Positions 34,377 to 42,908 of a stretch of 47,328 nucleotides of DNA are shown here, in pieces. Position 1 is the first letter of the stretch. Every line of letters begins with the position of its first letter. Under the pieces are notes generated by a model, which saw only the letters and a list, made by a program, of their open reading frames with translations, had not been told where the DNA came from and searched no databases. Position numbers and translations under genes: made by a program. Source of the DNA: an uncultured Bacteroidaceae bacterium (GTDB lineage Bacteria; Bacteroidota; Bacteroidia; Bacteroidales; Bacteroidaceae); NCBI GenBank assembly GCA_905233285.1, contig CAJODY010000007.1, positions 1 through 47,328 on the forward strand, in the 5' to 3' direction.

Positions 34377-35987
34377 ATGGCATTAGATCTGACACAGTAT
34401 GGCATCACTGGCAGTACAGTGATTGCACACAACCCCTCTTATGAGGAACTCTTCAAGGCTGAAATCAATCCTGCGCTCGAAGGTTACGAAAAGGGACAGG
34501 AAACCGAGCTGGGTGCTGTAAACGTAATGACTGGTATCTTCACTGGTCGTTCACCTAAGGACAAGTACATCGTTGACAACGACGAGAGCCACAACAACGT
34601 ATGGTGGACTTCTGACGCTTACAAGAACGACAACCACCCAATGAGCGAAGAAGTATGGGAAAAGGTAAAAGAGATTGCAAAGAAAGAACTTTCCAACAAG
34701 CAGCTTTATGTAGTTGACGCATTCTGCGGAGCTAACAAGGCTACACGTCTTGCCGTTCGCTTCATCGTTGAAGTAGCATGGCAGGCACACTTCGTTGAGA
34801 ACATGTTCATCCAGCCAACAGCTGAGGAACTTGCAAACTTCAAGCCAAACTTCGTCATCTACAACGCATCAAAGGCAAAGGTTGACAACTATAAGGAACT
34901 TGGTCTCAATTCAGAGACATGTGTTGCATTTAACACAAAGAGCCGTGAGCAGGTTATCATCAACACATGGTACGGTGGTGAAATGAAGAAGGGTATGTTC
35001 TCAATGCAGAACTACTATCTCCCACTTCAGGGCATCGCATCTATGCACTGTTCTGCAAACACCGACATGGAAGGTAAGAACACAGCTATCTTCTTCGGTC
35101 TTTCAGGTACAGGTAAGACTACTCTTTCTACCGACCCGAAGCGTCTGCTCATCGGTGATGACGAACACGGATGGGACGACGAAGGCGTATTCAATCTCGA
35201 AGGTGGATGCTATGCAAAGGTTATCAACCTTTCTAAGGAGAATGAGCCTGACATCTATGGAGCAATCAAGCGCGACGCACTCCTCGAGAACGTTACAGTT
35301 GACGCAAAGGGTAAGATCGACTTCGCCGACAAGAGCGTTACTGAGAACACACGTGTCAGCTACCCAATCGACCACATCAAGAATATCGTAAAGAAGGTTG
35401 CCGGCAAGAGCGCAGGTCCTGCTGCTAAGAACGTAATCTTCCTCAGCGCCGATGCATTCGGAGTTCTGCCTCCAGTATCTATCCTTACTCCAGAGCAGAC
35501 TCAGTACTACTTCCTCTCTGGTTTCACAGCAAAACTCGCTGGTACAGAGCGCGGTATCACTGAACCGACTCCTACATTCTCAGCTTGCTTCGGTCAGGCA
35601 TTCCTCGAACTCCACCCGACAAAGTATGCTGAGGAGCTCGTAAAGAAGATGCAGAAGTCTGGCGCTAAGGCTTACCTCGTTAACACAGGTTGGAATGGTA
35701 CAGGCAAGCGCATCTCTATCCCTGACACACGTGGTATCATCGATGCAATCCTCGACGGCAGCATCCTGAAGGCTCAGACAAAGAAGATTCCATTCTTCGA
35801 CTTCGAAGTTCCAACAGCTCTGCCAAACGTTAACCCAGCTATCCTCGACCCACGCGACACATATGCTGACGCATCAGTATGGGAAGAGAAGGCAAAAGAC
35901 CTCGCAGGCCGCTTCATCAAGAACTTCAACAAGTACACTACCAACGAAGCAGGTAAGGCACTCGTTGCTGCAGGTCCGAAGCTCTAA
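34377..35987 (+). CDS. pckA: Phosphoenolpyruvate carboxykinase (ATP)
   Basis: Encodes 536 residues, normal length. The ATP-dependent family is shown by [24 protein letters not shown], the P-loop [12 protein letters not shown] near residue 243 and the metal site [18 protein letters not shown]. It interconverts oxaloacetate and PEP; in fermentative Bacteroidales it works mainly toward CO2 fixation on the route to succinate. Codon use is strongly biased, as in highly expressed genes. It has its own promoter and a shared bidirectional terminator. Confidence 0.98.
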   Translation: MALDLTQYGITGSTVIAHNPSYEELFKAEINPALEGYEKGQETELGAVNVMTGIFTGRSPKDKYIVDNDESHNNVWWTSDAYKNDNHPMSEEVWEKVKEIAKKELSNKQLYVVDAFCGANKATRLAVRFIVEVAWQAHFVENMFIQPTAEELANFKPNFVIYNASKAKVDNYKELGLNSETCVAFNTKSREQVIINTWYGGEMKKGMFSMQNYYLPLQGIASMHCSANTDMEGKNTAIFFGLSGTGKTTLSTDPKRLLIGDDEHGWDDEGVFNLEGGCYAKVINLSKENEPDIYGAIKRDALLENVTVDAKGKIDFADKSVTENTRVSYPIDHIKNIVKKVAGKSAGPAAKNVIFLSADAFGVLPPVSILTPEQTQYYFLSGFTAKLAGTERGITEPTPTFSACFGQAFLELHPTKYAEELVKKMQKSGAKAYLVNTGWNGTGKRISIPDTRGIIDAILDGSILKAQTKKIPFFDFEVPTALPNVNPAILDPRDTYADASVWEEKAKDLAGRFIKNFNKYTTNEAGKALVAAGPKL

Positions 35988-36012
35988 TCCGACTTACACA
36001 TTATTTATAATA

Positions 36013-36042
36013 AAGGATGCACTTCAGTCGAGGTGCATCCTT
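36013..36042. terminator. Bidirectional terminator between pckA and HAD gene
   Basis: AAGGATGCAC (36013-36022) pairs perfectly with GTGCATCCTT (36033-36042) around a 10-nt loop, with A/T-rich flanks on both sides. The minus-strand HAD gene ends at 36024, so its last codons and stop are part of the hairpin. Confidence 0.8.
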
Positions 36043-36680
36043 ATTATTTCTTCATCCCACATCGTGTTGGGTTCCACCTTACACGTCTTCAATCCTAGCC
36101 GTGCAGCGGCCTCACAATTGACCACCGTGTCGTCAACATATAGGCAGTTCTTCGCCTTCTCACCTATATCTTCCAACACCTTCAGCCACACATTCGGGTC
36201 AGGTTTCGCCACACCAAGAACCTGAGACATGTAAATTCCATCGAAATAGCTTTCCACTGGTTCTGGGAAGAATCCCTCCTCCATAAAACGCCAGTGTTCC
36301 TCGTTCGTATTCGACAGCATATACACCTTATACCCATCCCTGCGTAGCCGTTTCAGCATATCCAACTTCTTCTGCGGAATCCGTATCACCCACGCATTCC
36401 ATGCCGCCAAGACCTGCTCCCACGTGGTTCCCGCCTTACATCCTCTCCATGCCTCGCCTAGAAACTCCTGCGTCGTTATCTTTCCAGTCTGATACAAGTC
36501 CATAACCTTGCTTGCAGCCATACCTTCAGCCAGCGTTCCGCCCACTTCCTCTCCCTCCTTTGGGCTGCTTGTCAGCCAAGCCATAGTGTCCAGTCCGAGA
36601 GCATCAAATGCATCTACACACCGTTGCATGTCAATATCAAGTAACACGCCACCCAAATCGAAAATAACAGTTCTTACCAT
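36024..36680 (-). CDS. HAD superfamily hydrolase (subfamily IA)
   Basis: Encodes 218 residues. Motif I is VIFDLGGVLLDID, with the second Asp of DxDx(T/V) replaced by Gly as in the epoxide hydrolase/YihX-like branch; motif II is MLSNTNE; motif III the Lys of VAKPDPNVW; motif IV YVDDTVVN. It probably dephosphorylates a small sugar phosphate. Single gene with its own -7 element (36704-36711); its 3' end lies in the pckA terminator. Confidence 0.92.
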   Translation of the reverse strand: MVRTVIFDLGGVLLDIDMQRCVDAFDALGLDTMAWLTSSPKEGEEVGGTLAEGMAASKVMDLYQTGKITTQEFLGEAWRGCKAGTTWEQVLAAWNAWVIRIPQKKLDMLKRLRRDGYKVYMLSNTNEEHWRFMEEGFFPEPVESYFDGIYMSQVLGVAKPDPNVWLKVLEDIGEKAKNCLYVDDTVVNCEAAARLGLKTCKVEPNTMWDEEIIRMHLD

Positions 36681-36703
36681 AATATTAAATATGTGTTTGT
36701 TTG

Positions 36704-36711
36704 CAAAGGTA
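36704..36711 (-). promoter_or_regulatory. Promoter -7 element for HAD gene
   Basis: The minus strand reads TACCTTTG 23 bp before the start codon at 36680. Confidence 0.55.
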
Positions 36712-36765
36712 TGAAATACTTAATAAAAAAGGCGCAAATAGCACAGACAGAAACATTTTTTTTCC

Positions 36766-36773
36766 TAGATTTG
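36766..36773 (+). promoter_or_regulatory. Promoter -7 element for NCS2 permease
   Basis: TAGATTTG lies 47 bp before ATG 36821 and follows a T-tract. Confidence 0.5.
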
Positions 36774-36820
36774 CATCGCAATTCCCAAACGACCAAACTA
36801 ACACCCCTTAGCCAGTCAAT

Positions 36821-38119
36821 ATGAACAGACTATTAGCATGGATGGGATTCGACCCCACCCAACACAATGTAAAAACCGAAGTATTTGCCGGTCTCACGAC
36901 CTTCCTTACCATGAGTTACATCCTGGCTGTCAACCCTATCATCATGAGCGACATAGGTATGGACAAGACCGTCATAGCAGCCGTCTTTGCCACACTCGTA
37001 ATGGCATTCTACGCCAAGATGCCGTTTGCTCTGGCTCCAGGTATGGGACTCAACGCTTTCTTCGCCTACACCCTCGTACAGATGATGGGCTACAGCTGGC
37101 AGGAAGCCCTTGCGGCAGTATTTATCGAAGGCATCGCATTCATCATCCTCACCTTCTTCAAAGTGCGCGAAGCGATAGTCAACTCCATACCCCTAGACCT
37201 CCGCTACTCCATTTCCGTCGGCATAGGTATGTTCATAGCCTTCATCGGACTCAAAAACGGCGAACTCATCGTCAGTAGCGAGTCAACCGTGACAACGTTG
37301 GGCGAATGGACTCCGACCACACTGGTGGCAGCCGGAGGTATCGTGCTCGGCACCATAATGCTTGCACGCAACATAAAAGGTGCACTCTTCTTTACCATAC
37401 TCATCATGACCCTGATAGGCATACCGCTCGGCGTCACACAGATACCCGAAGACTTCAGCCTCATCAGTTTGCCCACAAGCATCGAACCCATTGCCTTTAA
37501 AGTTGATTTCAGCCATTTCATCGCACTCGACATCGACTACTACATCATAGTCCTCACTATCCTCTTCATGGACCTCTTCGACACACTTGGCACCCTCATC
37601 GGAGCCTCAGCCAGTGCCAACATGATAAACCATGATACAGGCGAAATACCACGTCTCAACGAAGCACTTATGGCAGATGCCGTAGGTACAACGATTGGAG
37701 CCCTGTGCGGAACCTCCACCGTCACCACCTACGTCGAGAGTGCCACAGGCATCATGGAGGGCGGACGCACAGGACTCACCGCCTTCACCGTTGCCATGCT
37801 CTTCTTCGTCTCGCTTTTCTTCTCACCCCTCTTCCTGATGATTCCGTCGGCAGCCACCACCAGTGCCCTCGTTCTCGTGGGTATCATGATGCTCCGTTCC
37901 ATCATACATATTGATTTCATCGATATTAGCGGTGCCATGCCATGCTTCATCACCATACTCATGATGCCATTTACAGGCAGCATCTCCGAAGGCATCGTAC
38001 TCGGACTCCTCAGTTTCGTAATCGTAAAACTCTGTAGTGGCCGATACAAGGACATCACACCTACACTCTACATCCTAGCCTTCTTCTTCATCCTCAAATA
38101 CGTAGCACCATTACTATAA
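36821..38119 (+). CDS. NCS2 family purine permease (AzgA/PbuG-like)
   Basis: Encodes 432 residues with about twelve to fourteen membrane segments. FAGLTTFLTMSYILAVNP, ALAPGMGLNAFFAYT and the SASANMINHDTGEIPRLNEAL region with CGTSTVTTYVESATGI are characteristic of the AzgA branch of NCS2, which imports adenine, guanine or hypoxanthine with protons. The DUF5020 gene starts 6 bp later, so the pair is probably one transcript. Confidence 0.95.
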   Translation: MNRLLAWMGFDPTQHNVKTEVFAGLTTFLTMSYILAVNPIIMSDIGMDKTVIAAVFATLVMAFYAKMPFALAPGMGLNAFFAYTLVQMMGYSWQEALAAVFIEGIAFIILTFFKVREAIVNSIPLDLRYSISVGIGMFIAFIGLKNGELIVSSESTVTTLGEWTPTTLVAAGGIVLGTIMLARNIKGALFFTILIMTLIGIPLGVTQIPEDFSLISLPTSIEPIAFKVDFSHFIALDIDYYIIVLTILFMDLFDTLGTLIGASASANMINHDTGEIPRLNEALMADAVGTTIGALCGTSTVTTYVESATGIMEGGRTGLTAFTVAMLFFVSLFFSPLFLMIPSAATTSALVLVGIMMLRSIIHIDFIDISGAMPCFITILMMPFTGSISEGIVLGLLSFVIVKLCSGRYKDITPTLYILAFFFILKYVAPLL

Positions 38120-38125
38120 AATAAT

Positions 38126-38857
38126 ATGAGAAAGCTATTTTGCATGGTTGTGCTTCTGGCAACCGCTGCCCTTGGCCTGCAGGCACAGAACATCCAACTG
38201 CACTACGACTTTGGTCGCCATCTCTACAAGACAACAGAGTCAGATCGCCAACGCCTGACTGTCACATTCGAACAGTTCAAAGCCGACCGTTGGGGTTCCT
38301 GGTTCTACTTCGTCGATCTCGACATCAACACCAAAGCAATGGAAAGTGCTTATACCGAAATAGCCCGTGAATTCAACCTTGGCAAACAATCACCCTTCGC
38401 CGTCCACTTGGAGTTCGACGGTGGTCTTAGCCAGGCAGGCACCTTCCAACCCGCAGCACTCCTCGGTGGAGCCTACAACTTCCATAGTGCCGACTTTTCA
38501 AAGATATTCGGCGTGCAACTCATGTACAAGCAATACTTCCAGAGCGAGATGGCAGGTACGCGCAACTATGCCAGCTTCCAGCTGACAGGCATCTGGACTA
38601 TCCACTTTGCCGACAGAGCCCTCACATTTACCGGTTTCATCGACTTCTGGCGGGGTGAAAATGCCGACCACAAAGGCGAACTCGTCATCCTTACCGAACC
38701 CCAGCTCTGGTTCAATCTCAACACCCTCCGAGGCATGAAAGACGTAAACCTCAGCATCGGTACCGAATGGGAAATCTCCAACAACTTCGTCTTCAACGCA
38801 GCTAACGACCGTTCTTTCTTCTTCAATCCTACCCTCGCTGTGAAGTGGACATTCTGA
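38126..38857 (+). CDS. DUF5020 outer-membrane barrel protein (Tsx-like)
   Basis: Encodes 243 residues with a signal peptide (to about LGLQAQ). Alternating aromatic strands and a terminal aromatic residue (VKWTF-stop) indicate an outer-membrane beta-barrel. DUF5020 proteins resemble nucleoside-specific channels of the Tsx type; pairing with a purine permease 6 bp upstream supports a nucleobase or nucleoside uptake pair. Confidence 0.88.
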   Translation: MRKLFCMVVLLATAALGLQAQNIQLHYDFGRHLYKTTESDRQRLTVTFEQFKADRWGSWFYFVDLDINTKAMESAYTEIAREFNLGKQSPFAVHLEFDGGLSQAGTFQPAALLGGAYNFHSADFSKIFGVQLMYKQYFQSEMAGTRNYASFQLTGIWTIHFADRALTFTGFIDFWRGENADHKGELVILTEPQLWFNLNTLRGMKDVNLSIGTEWEISNNFVFNAANDRSFFFNPTLAVKWTF

Positions 38858-38866
38858 AAGACTACC

Positions 38867-38964
38867 CTGATTGGATTCGCCAGCGACAACTGCTCGAAGC
38901 AGAAGGTGTCCGCTTCAAGTCCAACGGTCATGTTGACATGTCCCGCTTCCTTTGGGAACCATGA
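38867..38964 (+). pseudogene. Relic of an unidentified gene C-terminus, copy 1
   Basis: Directly after the DUF5020 stop a frame reads DYPDWIRQRQLLEAEG and ends GHVDMSRFLWEP before TGA (38962-38964). No start exists. The final 16 codons recur at 40537-40584, so this is a gene end left by recombination. I do not recognise the parent protein. Confidence 0.55.
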
Positions 38965-38977
38965 AACATCATACATC
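38911..38977 (+). repeat. Direct repeat flanking first DUF4143 ATPase, left copy
   Basis: About 67 bp matching 40532-40598 with roughly ten differences; the stretch ATGTCCCGCTTCCTTTGGGA and the following GAAACATC are exact. The two copies are about 1.62 kb apart and bracket the gene at 39059-40339 with its promoter array. Confidence 0.8.
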
Positions 38978-39058
38978 TCGCATCATTATGCATTCTGCAT
39001 TAACTCATCTCCTCTTACATCAGCTCTCGTTCTTGCCTTTGAATATCGTCTTCTCCTA

Positions 39059-40339
39059 TTATCTATGCAACAACCATTCCAATGCTGAAATGACATGTAT
39101 TGTTTTTCCCTCAATCTCAACATCGCGCGTTTGCGAGAATGCTATGAGGGTAAGATTGTTACATGAGAGTGCTACTGATGCCTTAACTAGCGATGATGTC
39201 TCGCGATCATAGGTTTTCGCGCTATCTATCTCGTAGGCTACCTGTATCAATTCCACAGCCTTATTCTTGTCACATACCACAAAGTCGGTCTCTTTCCCTC
39301 TGGGGGCTGGCTTATAGTAGTACACATCAAAAAAATCGTACGCGCAACGCCTTAACAATTCTATATATACCGCATTCTCCAGTCGCCATCCCAGATTTTC
39401 AGGAGCCAGCACATTATCTCTGTTTCCCTGCATACCAGTATCTACGATATATGCTTTAGGATTGCGTATTCTCTCCTTGCTCTTGAAAGAGTGTCGAGTC
39501 AATAGCTTGACCAAGAAAGCCTGCGTAAGATAGTCAACGTATTTCTTTACCGTCTTATCGCTCATACCCAATTCTTTGGTCAAATCCTCATAGTTTACCT
39601 CTTGGCATGCATTATTAATAAGATGATGAGCCAGCTTGCGCAAAGCATCTACGTCACGAATCCTGAAACGCTTCTTGATATCTTTCAGCAAAATGGCTTC
39701 TATCAGGCTTTGAACATACGCACGTTTATTGCGAAGGGCCTGCATCTCTGGAAAACCTCCATCGTGTATGTAATCCATAAAAGCACGCTTACGCTCGGCT
39801 TCAGCCTTAGTGGTAATGCTTTGGGTATCAACCTGATGGTAGTTACAATACTCCGAGAACGAGAAAGGATAAAGGTGAATCTCGTTGTAGCGACCTGTAA
39901 GATGCGTGGCCAGTTCGCCGCTAAGTAGCTTAGCATTGCTACCCGTTACAAATATATGCATATCAGTACGTAACAGACGGTTCACAAACAGGTACCACCC
40001 ATCTACGTTCTGTATCTCATCGAGCACCAAATAAGGTACGTCGGTACCATACAGTTGATAGATACACGAGAGCACCGTATTGAGGTCTTCGGTCTTCATT
40101 TCTGACAGTCGGTCATCATCCAGGTTCACATAAGCATAACGGATGCCACGTTCCAATAGCACTTTGTGGCAAATTGTTGATTTTCCACTTCTACGCACAC
40201 CTATTACTACCTGAGCCATCTTGGTGTCGAACTCGAAGAGCGACTCCTCTTTGCGGGCCACCCACTTCTGCGGCTTATAGCCCTTTATTTCCTCTTGTTG
40301 CTCAGCCAGTACCTGCAATATTACCTTCTCGTCGATCAT
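39059..40339 (-). CDS. AAA ATPase with DUF4143 domain, copy 1
   Basis: Encodes 426 residues. Walker A is GVRRSGKST, Walker B YLVLDEIQNV, sensor-like FVTGSNAKLLS; then a winged-helix-like middle (MSDKTVKKYVDYL) and a C-terminal DUF4143 with a PD-(D/E)xK-like pattern (KETDFVV, then VELIQVAYEI, where the expected Lys is missing). Such proteins are abundant in Bacteroidales and of unknown function, often considered mobile or toxin-like. Three repeats 32 bp apart lie in its promoter (40401-40481), and gene-tail relics flank it. Confidence 0.88.
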   Translation of the reverse strand: MIDEKVILQVLAEQQEEIKGYKPQKWVARKEESLFEFDTKMAQVVIGVRRSGKSTICHKVLLERGIRYAYVNLDDDRLSEMKTEDLNTVLSCIYQLYGTDVPYLVLDEIQNVDGWYLFVNRLLRTDMHIFVTGSNAKLLSGELATHLTGRYNEIHLYPFSFSEYCNYHQVDTQSITTKAEAERKRAFMDYIHDGGFPEMQALRNKRAYVQSLIEAILLKDIKKRFRIRDVDALRKLAHHLINNACQEVNYEDLTKELGMSDKTVKKYVDYLTQAFLVKLLTRHSFKSKERIRNPKAYIVDTGMQGNRDNVLAPENLGWRLENAVYIELLRRCAYDFFDVYYYKPAPRGKETDFVVCDKNKAVELIQVAYEIDSAKTYDRETSSLVKASVALSCNNLTLIAFSQTRDVEIEGKTIHVISALEWLLHR

Positions 40340-40378
40340 AACTTCATAGTTTTGCGATTTCCTCGCGGTTTACGCCGG

Positions 40379-40386
40379 CAAATGTA
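40379..40386 (-). promoter_or_regulatory. Promoter -7 element for DUF4143 ATPase copy 1
   Basis: The minus strand reads TACATTTG 39 bp before ATG 40339. The first array repeat (40401-40417) falls over the expected -33 region. Confidence 0.55.
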
Positions 40387-40400
40387 CAAATTATATTTCA

Positions 40401-40481
40401 AAAACTCCGCTAAAATGCAAAATAAATGCATTAAAACTCCGCTAAAATGTAAATCTAGGGTATTAAAACTCCGCTAAAATG
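40401..40481 (-). promoter_or_regulatory. Operator-like array: three 17-bp repeats, 32-bp period
   Basis: AAAACTCCGCTAAAATG occurs exactly at 40401-40417, 40433-40449 and 40465-40481. The 32-bp period is close to three helical turns, so a protein could bind all three on one DNA face. Position immediately upstream of the -7 element suggests transcription control of the ATPase. The repeated unit is not a palindrome. Confidence 0.85.
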
Positions 40482-40531
40482 CATGTTTATGTCTAACTTG
40501 TTGCGCTGGAATGAACGTTTTGAAAGGCTAC

Positions 40532-40598
40532 CTGCTTCAAACCCAACGGACACGTGGATATGTCCCGCTTCCTTTGGGAACCATGAAACATCAAACAT
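40532..40598 (+). repeat. Direct repeat flanking first DUF4143 ATPase, right copy (with gene-tail relic)
   Basis: Matches 38911-38977. It includes a frame ending NGHVDMSRFLWEP-stop (TGA at 40582-40584), the same tail as the relic after DUF5020. No upstream gene continues it. Confidence 0.8.
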
Positions 40599-40620
40599 CA
40601 AACATCAAACATCAAACATC
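40586..40620. repeat. Five 7-bp tandem repeats (AAACATC)
   Basis: Five exact AAACATC units lie in non-coding DNA. Related ACATC heptamers occur at 42139-42162 and, in the other strand sense, inside the MBOAT gene at 7437-7464. Confidence 0.9.
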
Positions 40621-40658
40621 AGACTTCTTACTCCAGTCTTGCTAAACATTATAATCGA

Positions 40659-42008
40659 CTACAACAATGGTGTCATATAAAGCGGAAGATATGTGATGCC
40701 ATTTTCTACTTTATAGTCGGATGCATGAAGCACAGTGGGAGTTGTCATGTGTTCACCAAACTTCTTCATACACTTTGACAGAGAGGACAACGTGTAGTTC
40801 TTACCACTCTTGACCTCTATCGGACGGATATTGTGGCGGGTAGTCACTTTGTCCTTCTGGAGCAAAAAGTCGATTTCCATACGTTCCTCGGCTTCCTCTG
40901 ACGCCTTGCTATAGAAAAAAAGTTTATTTCCGTTGGTCGCCAGCATCTGGGCTACTATATTCTCAATGAGCATACCCTCGTTCACCTCCAACTTTCCAAA
41001 AAGCAATTTTTGGTAAATCTCAGACGAGACGATACCCTTTTCGTCGAAAGCGTGACTAATCAGCAACCCCGTATCGTTCATGTAGCACTTCAACGTTGTG
41101 CGGTCTTCGTTAATCTTCAGTCCGATATTCGGTTCAGTAGAATTGTAGCAGATGTTAACAACTCTCGCATCCTTCAGCCAGAAGAAGGCATCGTCCCAAT
41201 CGCGATATTTTGCACCGGGCTTCAGGGCAGATAGGCGGAACTTCTTTTCGTGCTTGGATAGCTGAGGGGGAATCTGGTCGAAGATAGATACCACCTTCTC
41301 GGCTATCTCTCCTGCATAATTAAAGATGTCATTACGATAAATAGTCAGCACATCGCGTTTAGCAATATCTACGGCATCAAAATCCTTGGTCTCAACATAC
41401 TTCTTGACGGCTTGTGGCATTCCTCCAACTATCATATACAGACGGAAAGCATCCATAGCTTGACGATGGAAAGCCTGTCCCATCGGTTTCTGCTCATCAT
41501 ACATTTTCCGTATCAAGTCCATCAGCATATCGTTACCTGTAGCCCAAAGAAACTCCTCAAAGTCCATGGGGTACATCTGTATAGGACGTTCTTCCGATGG
41601 GAGTACGATGCCCTGTGTATTTTTCTTTATGCTCATCAGCGACCCTGTCTCAATATAGTCATATCTGCCATCAGCCACCAGAAACTTGATGGCCGCTCTC
41701 GCTCTGGGACACAACTGAACCTCATCGAGGATAATTAGCGACTTGCGTTCATGGAGTCTCACCTTATAGTGCTGGCTCAGATAAAGGAACAGCGTGTCAA
41801 GGTCTTCCAAATAGAGATCGAACCAGTCTCTAACCATCTGTGGAGCCTTATTGAAATCGATTAGGATATACGACTCATATTTATTCTTGGCGAACTCCTC
41901 TACGATATAACTTTTACCGATTCGTCGTGCCCCTTCTATGAGTAGTGCTACTTCACCATTTCTTTTTTCCTTCCAGTCAAGGAGTTGCTGATATATTTTA
42001 CGTTTCAT
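40659..42008 (-). CDS. AAA ATPase with DUF4143 domain, copy 2
   Basis: 449 residues from ATG 42008. Walker A GARRIGKSY, Walker B SLIILDEVQLC, then ETGSLMSI; the C-terminus has a complete PD-(D/E)xK-like pattern (RMEIDFLL ... IRPIEVKSGKNY), better preserved than in copy 1. The frame is open to 42050, but that start would put a promoter repeat inside the gene, so 42008 is chosen. It is not a recent duplicate of copy 1; the two are diverged. Its own repeat array is at 42023-42105. Confidence 0.87.
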   Translation of the reverse strand: MKRKIYQQLLDWKEKRNGEVALLIEGARRIGKSYIVEEFAKNKYESYILIDFNKAPQMVRDWFDLYLEDLDTLFLYLSQHYKVRLHERKSLIILDEVQLCPRARAAIKFLVADGRYDYIETGSLMSIKKNTQGIVLPSEERPIQMYPMDFEEFLWATGNDMLMDLIRKMYDEQKPMGQAFHRQAMDAFRLYMIVGGMPQAVKKYVETKDFDAVDIAKRDVLTIYRNDIFNYAGEIAEKVVSIFDQIPPQLSKHEKKFRLSALKPGAKYRDWDDAFFWLKDARVVNICYNSTEPNIGLKINEDRTTLKCYMNDTGLLISHAFDEKGIVSSEIYQKLLFGKLEVNEGMLIENIVAQMLATNGNKLFFYSKASEEAEERMEIDFLLQKDKVTTRHNIRPIEVKSGKNYTLSSLSKCMKKFGEHMTTPTVLHASDYKVENGITYLPLYMTPLL

Positions 42009-42022
42009 AATGATGTTGTTTG

Positions 42023-42105
42023 CACCTTTTTGAGAATTATAATTCGCCATTTTTACACCTTTTTAAGATTTTTTACGATGCAAACATACACCTTTTTGAG
42101 ATTTT
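42023..42105 (-). promoter_or_regulatory. Operator-like array: three repeats, 33-bp period
   Basis: CACCTTTTTGAGAATT (42023), CACCTTTTTAAGATT (42056) and CACCTTTTTGAGATTTT (42089) are spaced exactly 33 bp apart. The sequence is unrelated to the array of copy 1 but number and period are the same. The third copy abuts the -7 element at 42081-42088; the other two lie between it and the start codon. Confidence 0.85.
42081..42088 (-). promoter_or_regulatory. Promoter -7 element for DUF4143 ATPase copy 2
   Basis: The minus strand reads TATGTTTG, followed by C, between the second and third array repeats. Confidence 0.55.
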
Positions 42106-42201
42106 AGGCAAGTTTTGGCTCAAAAATTATAGAAAATATTTCACATCTTACATCATACATCTCATTTGTCCTGTCCCTGATGTATTTAAACTAAATTGTA
42201 A

Positions 42202-42498
42202 TTAGTTTTTGTTTCTTCTTGCCAAATACAAGAGCAGGGCAAAGAGCAATACCCAGAACAGAACGATGCAGCATACGATGGCTATGCGGGCTACAGCAGC
42301 CCAAGAACTGCCATAATCATACTCAATCGAATCGGTAAACCGGTCCGTAGCCCATCCATACACCCAATACGATGCATAACCGACCAGATAGAGCATCACA
42401 GCCAGAGTGACCCAAACCGACGAACAACCGCATCCGCCCCAATTCGTCTTCGACATCTTGTCAGCCACCAACGATGCATATATAATATCAAGATCCAT
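42202..42498 (-). CDS. Small membrane protein, unknown function
   Basis: 98 residues from ATG 42498; TTG 42504 and ATG 42456 are alternatives. Two membrane helices (TLAVMLYLVGYASYWVYGW and AIVCCIVLFWVLLFALLLYL) flank a short acidic loop; a CGCSS stretch lies before the first helix and a basic RRNKN ends the protein. A near-consensus -7, CATCTTTG on the minus strand, is at 42549-42556. I do not recognise the family. Confidence 0.6.
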   Translation of the reverse strand: MDLDIIYASLVADKMSKTNWGGCGCSSVWVTLAVMLYLVGYASYWVYGWATDRFTDSIEYDYGSSWAAVARIAIVCCIVLFWVLLFALLLYLARRNKN

Positions 42499-42629
42499 AA
42501 GCAAAATCCCTGCCTTCTTCTATATTCATTATACAGCTATTTCCGGTGCAAAGATGTGAAAAAAAATTCAAATATCCAACACCTTCCTTCATTCTTCATT
42601 ATGAATTCTACATTCTGAATTAATTCACA

Positions 42630-42662
42630 CTCCATTGGTTTTATCATCGACTTGATGAAGGG
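42630..42662 (-). pseudogene. Relic methyltransferase C-terminus, right locus, copy 2
   Basis: The minus strand reads PFIKSMIKPME, the tail of the Eco57I-like methyltransferase, but the stop codon has become TGT. It is the more decayed of two tails in this 404-bp gene-free stretch (42505-42908). Confidence 0.6.
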
Positions 42663-42730
42663 GCATTCATATTACATTAAACATGAAGGGTGTCGCGTTT
42701 TACGACCTCCTTATATTGGAAAAAGATGGA

Positions 42731-42745
42731 GTAACGTTTCGTTAC
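42731..42745. repeat. Small hairpin shared with left locus
   Basis: GTAACG-TTT-CGTTAC is the sister of the hairpin at 5728-5742, here between the two relic tails. The context ATGGAGTAACG ... CGTTACC is shared as well. Confidence 0.6.
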
Positions 42746-42791
42746 CCCATCCCTTTATCGCAAAGCACTATCCCAAAATGGGAGGGTGCCC

Positions 42792-42827
42792 CTATTCCAT
42801 TGGCTTTATCATCGATTCAATGAAGAG
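42792..42827 (-). pseudogene. Relic methyltransferase C-terminus, right locus, copy 1
   Basis: The minus strand reads LFIESMIKPME followed by TAG, almost identical to the tail at 5771-5806. No longer open frame precedes it; the PIF1-like helicase gene ends 82 bp away. Confidence 0.7.
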
Positions 42828-42908
42828 GATTTAGATTACATCAGACTCTAGTTTCTACTCTTCTCTCTTCAGGTCTATCCTTATGACACTTTTTTATATT
42901 TATATAAA

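Noticed and set aside
40401-40481. CRISPR-like array
   Set aside because: Only three short repeats with 15-bp gaps, within a promoter, and no cas genes; the regular period fits operator sites better.
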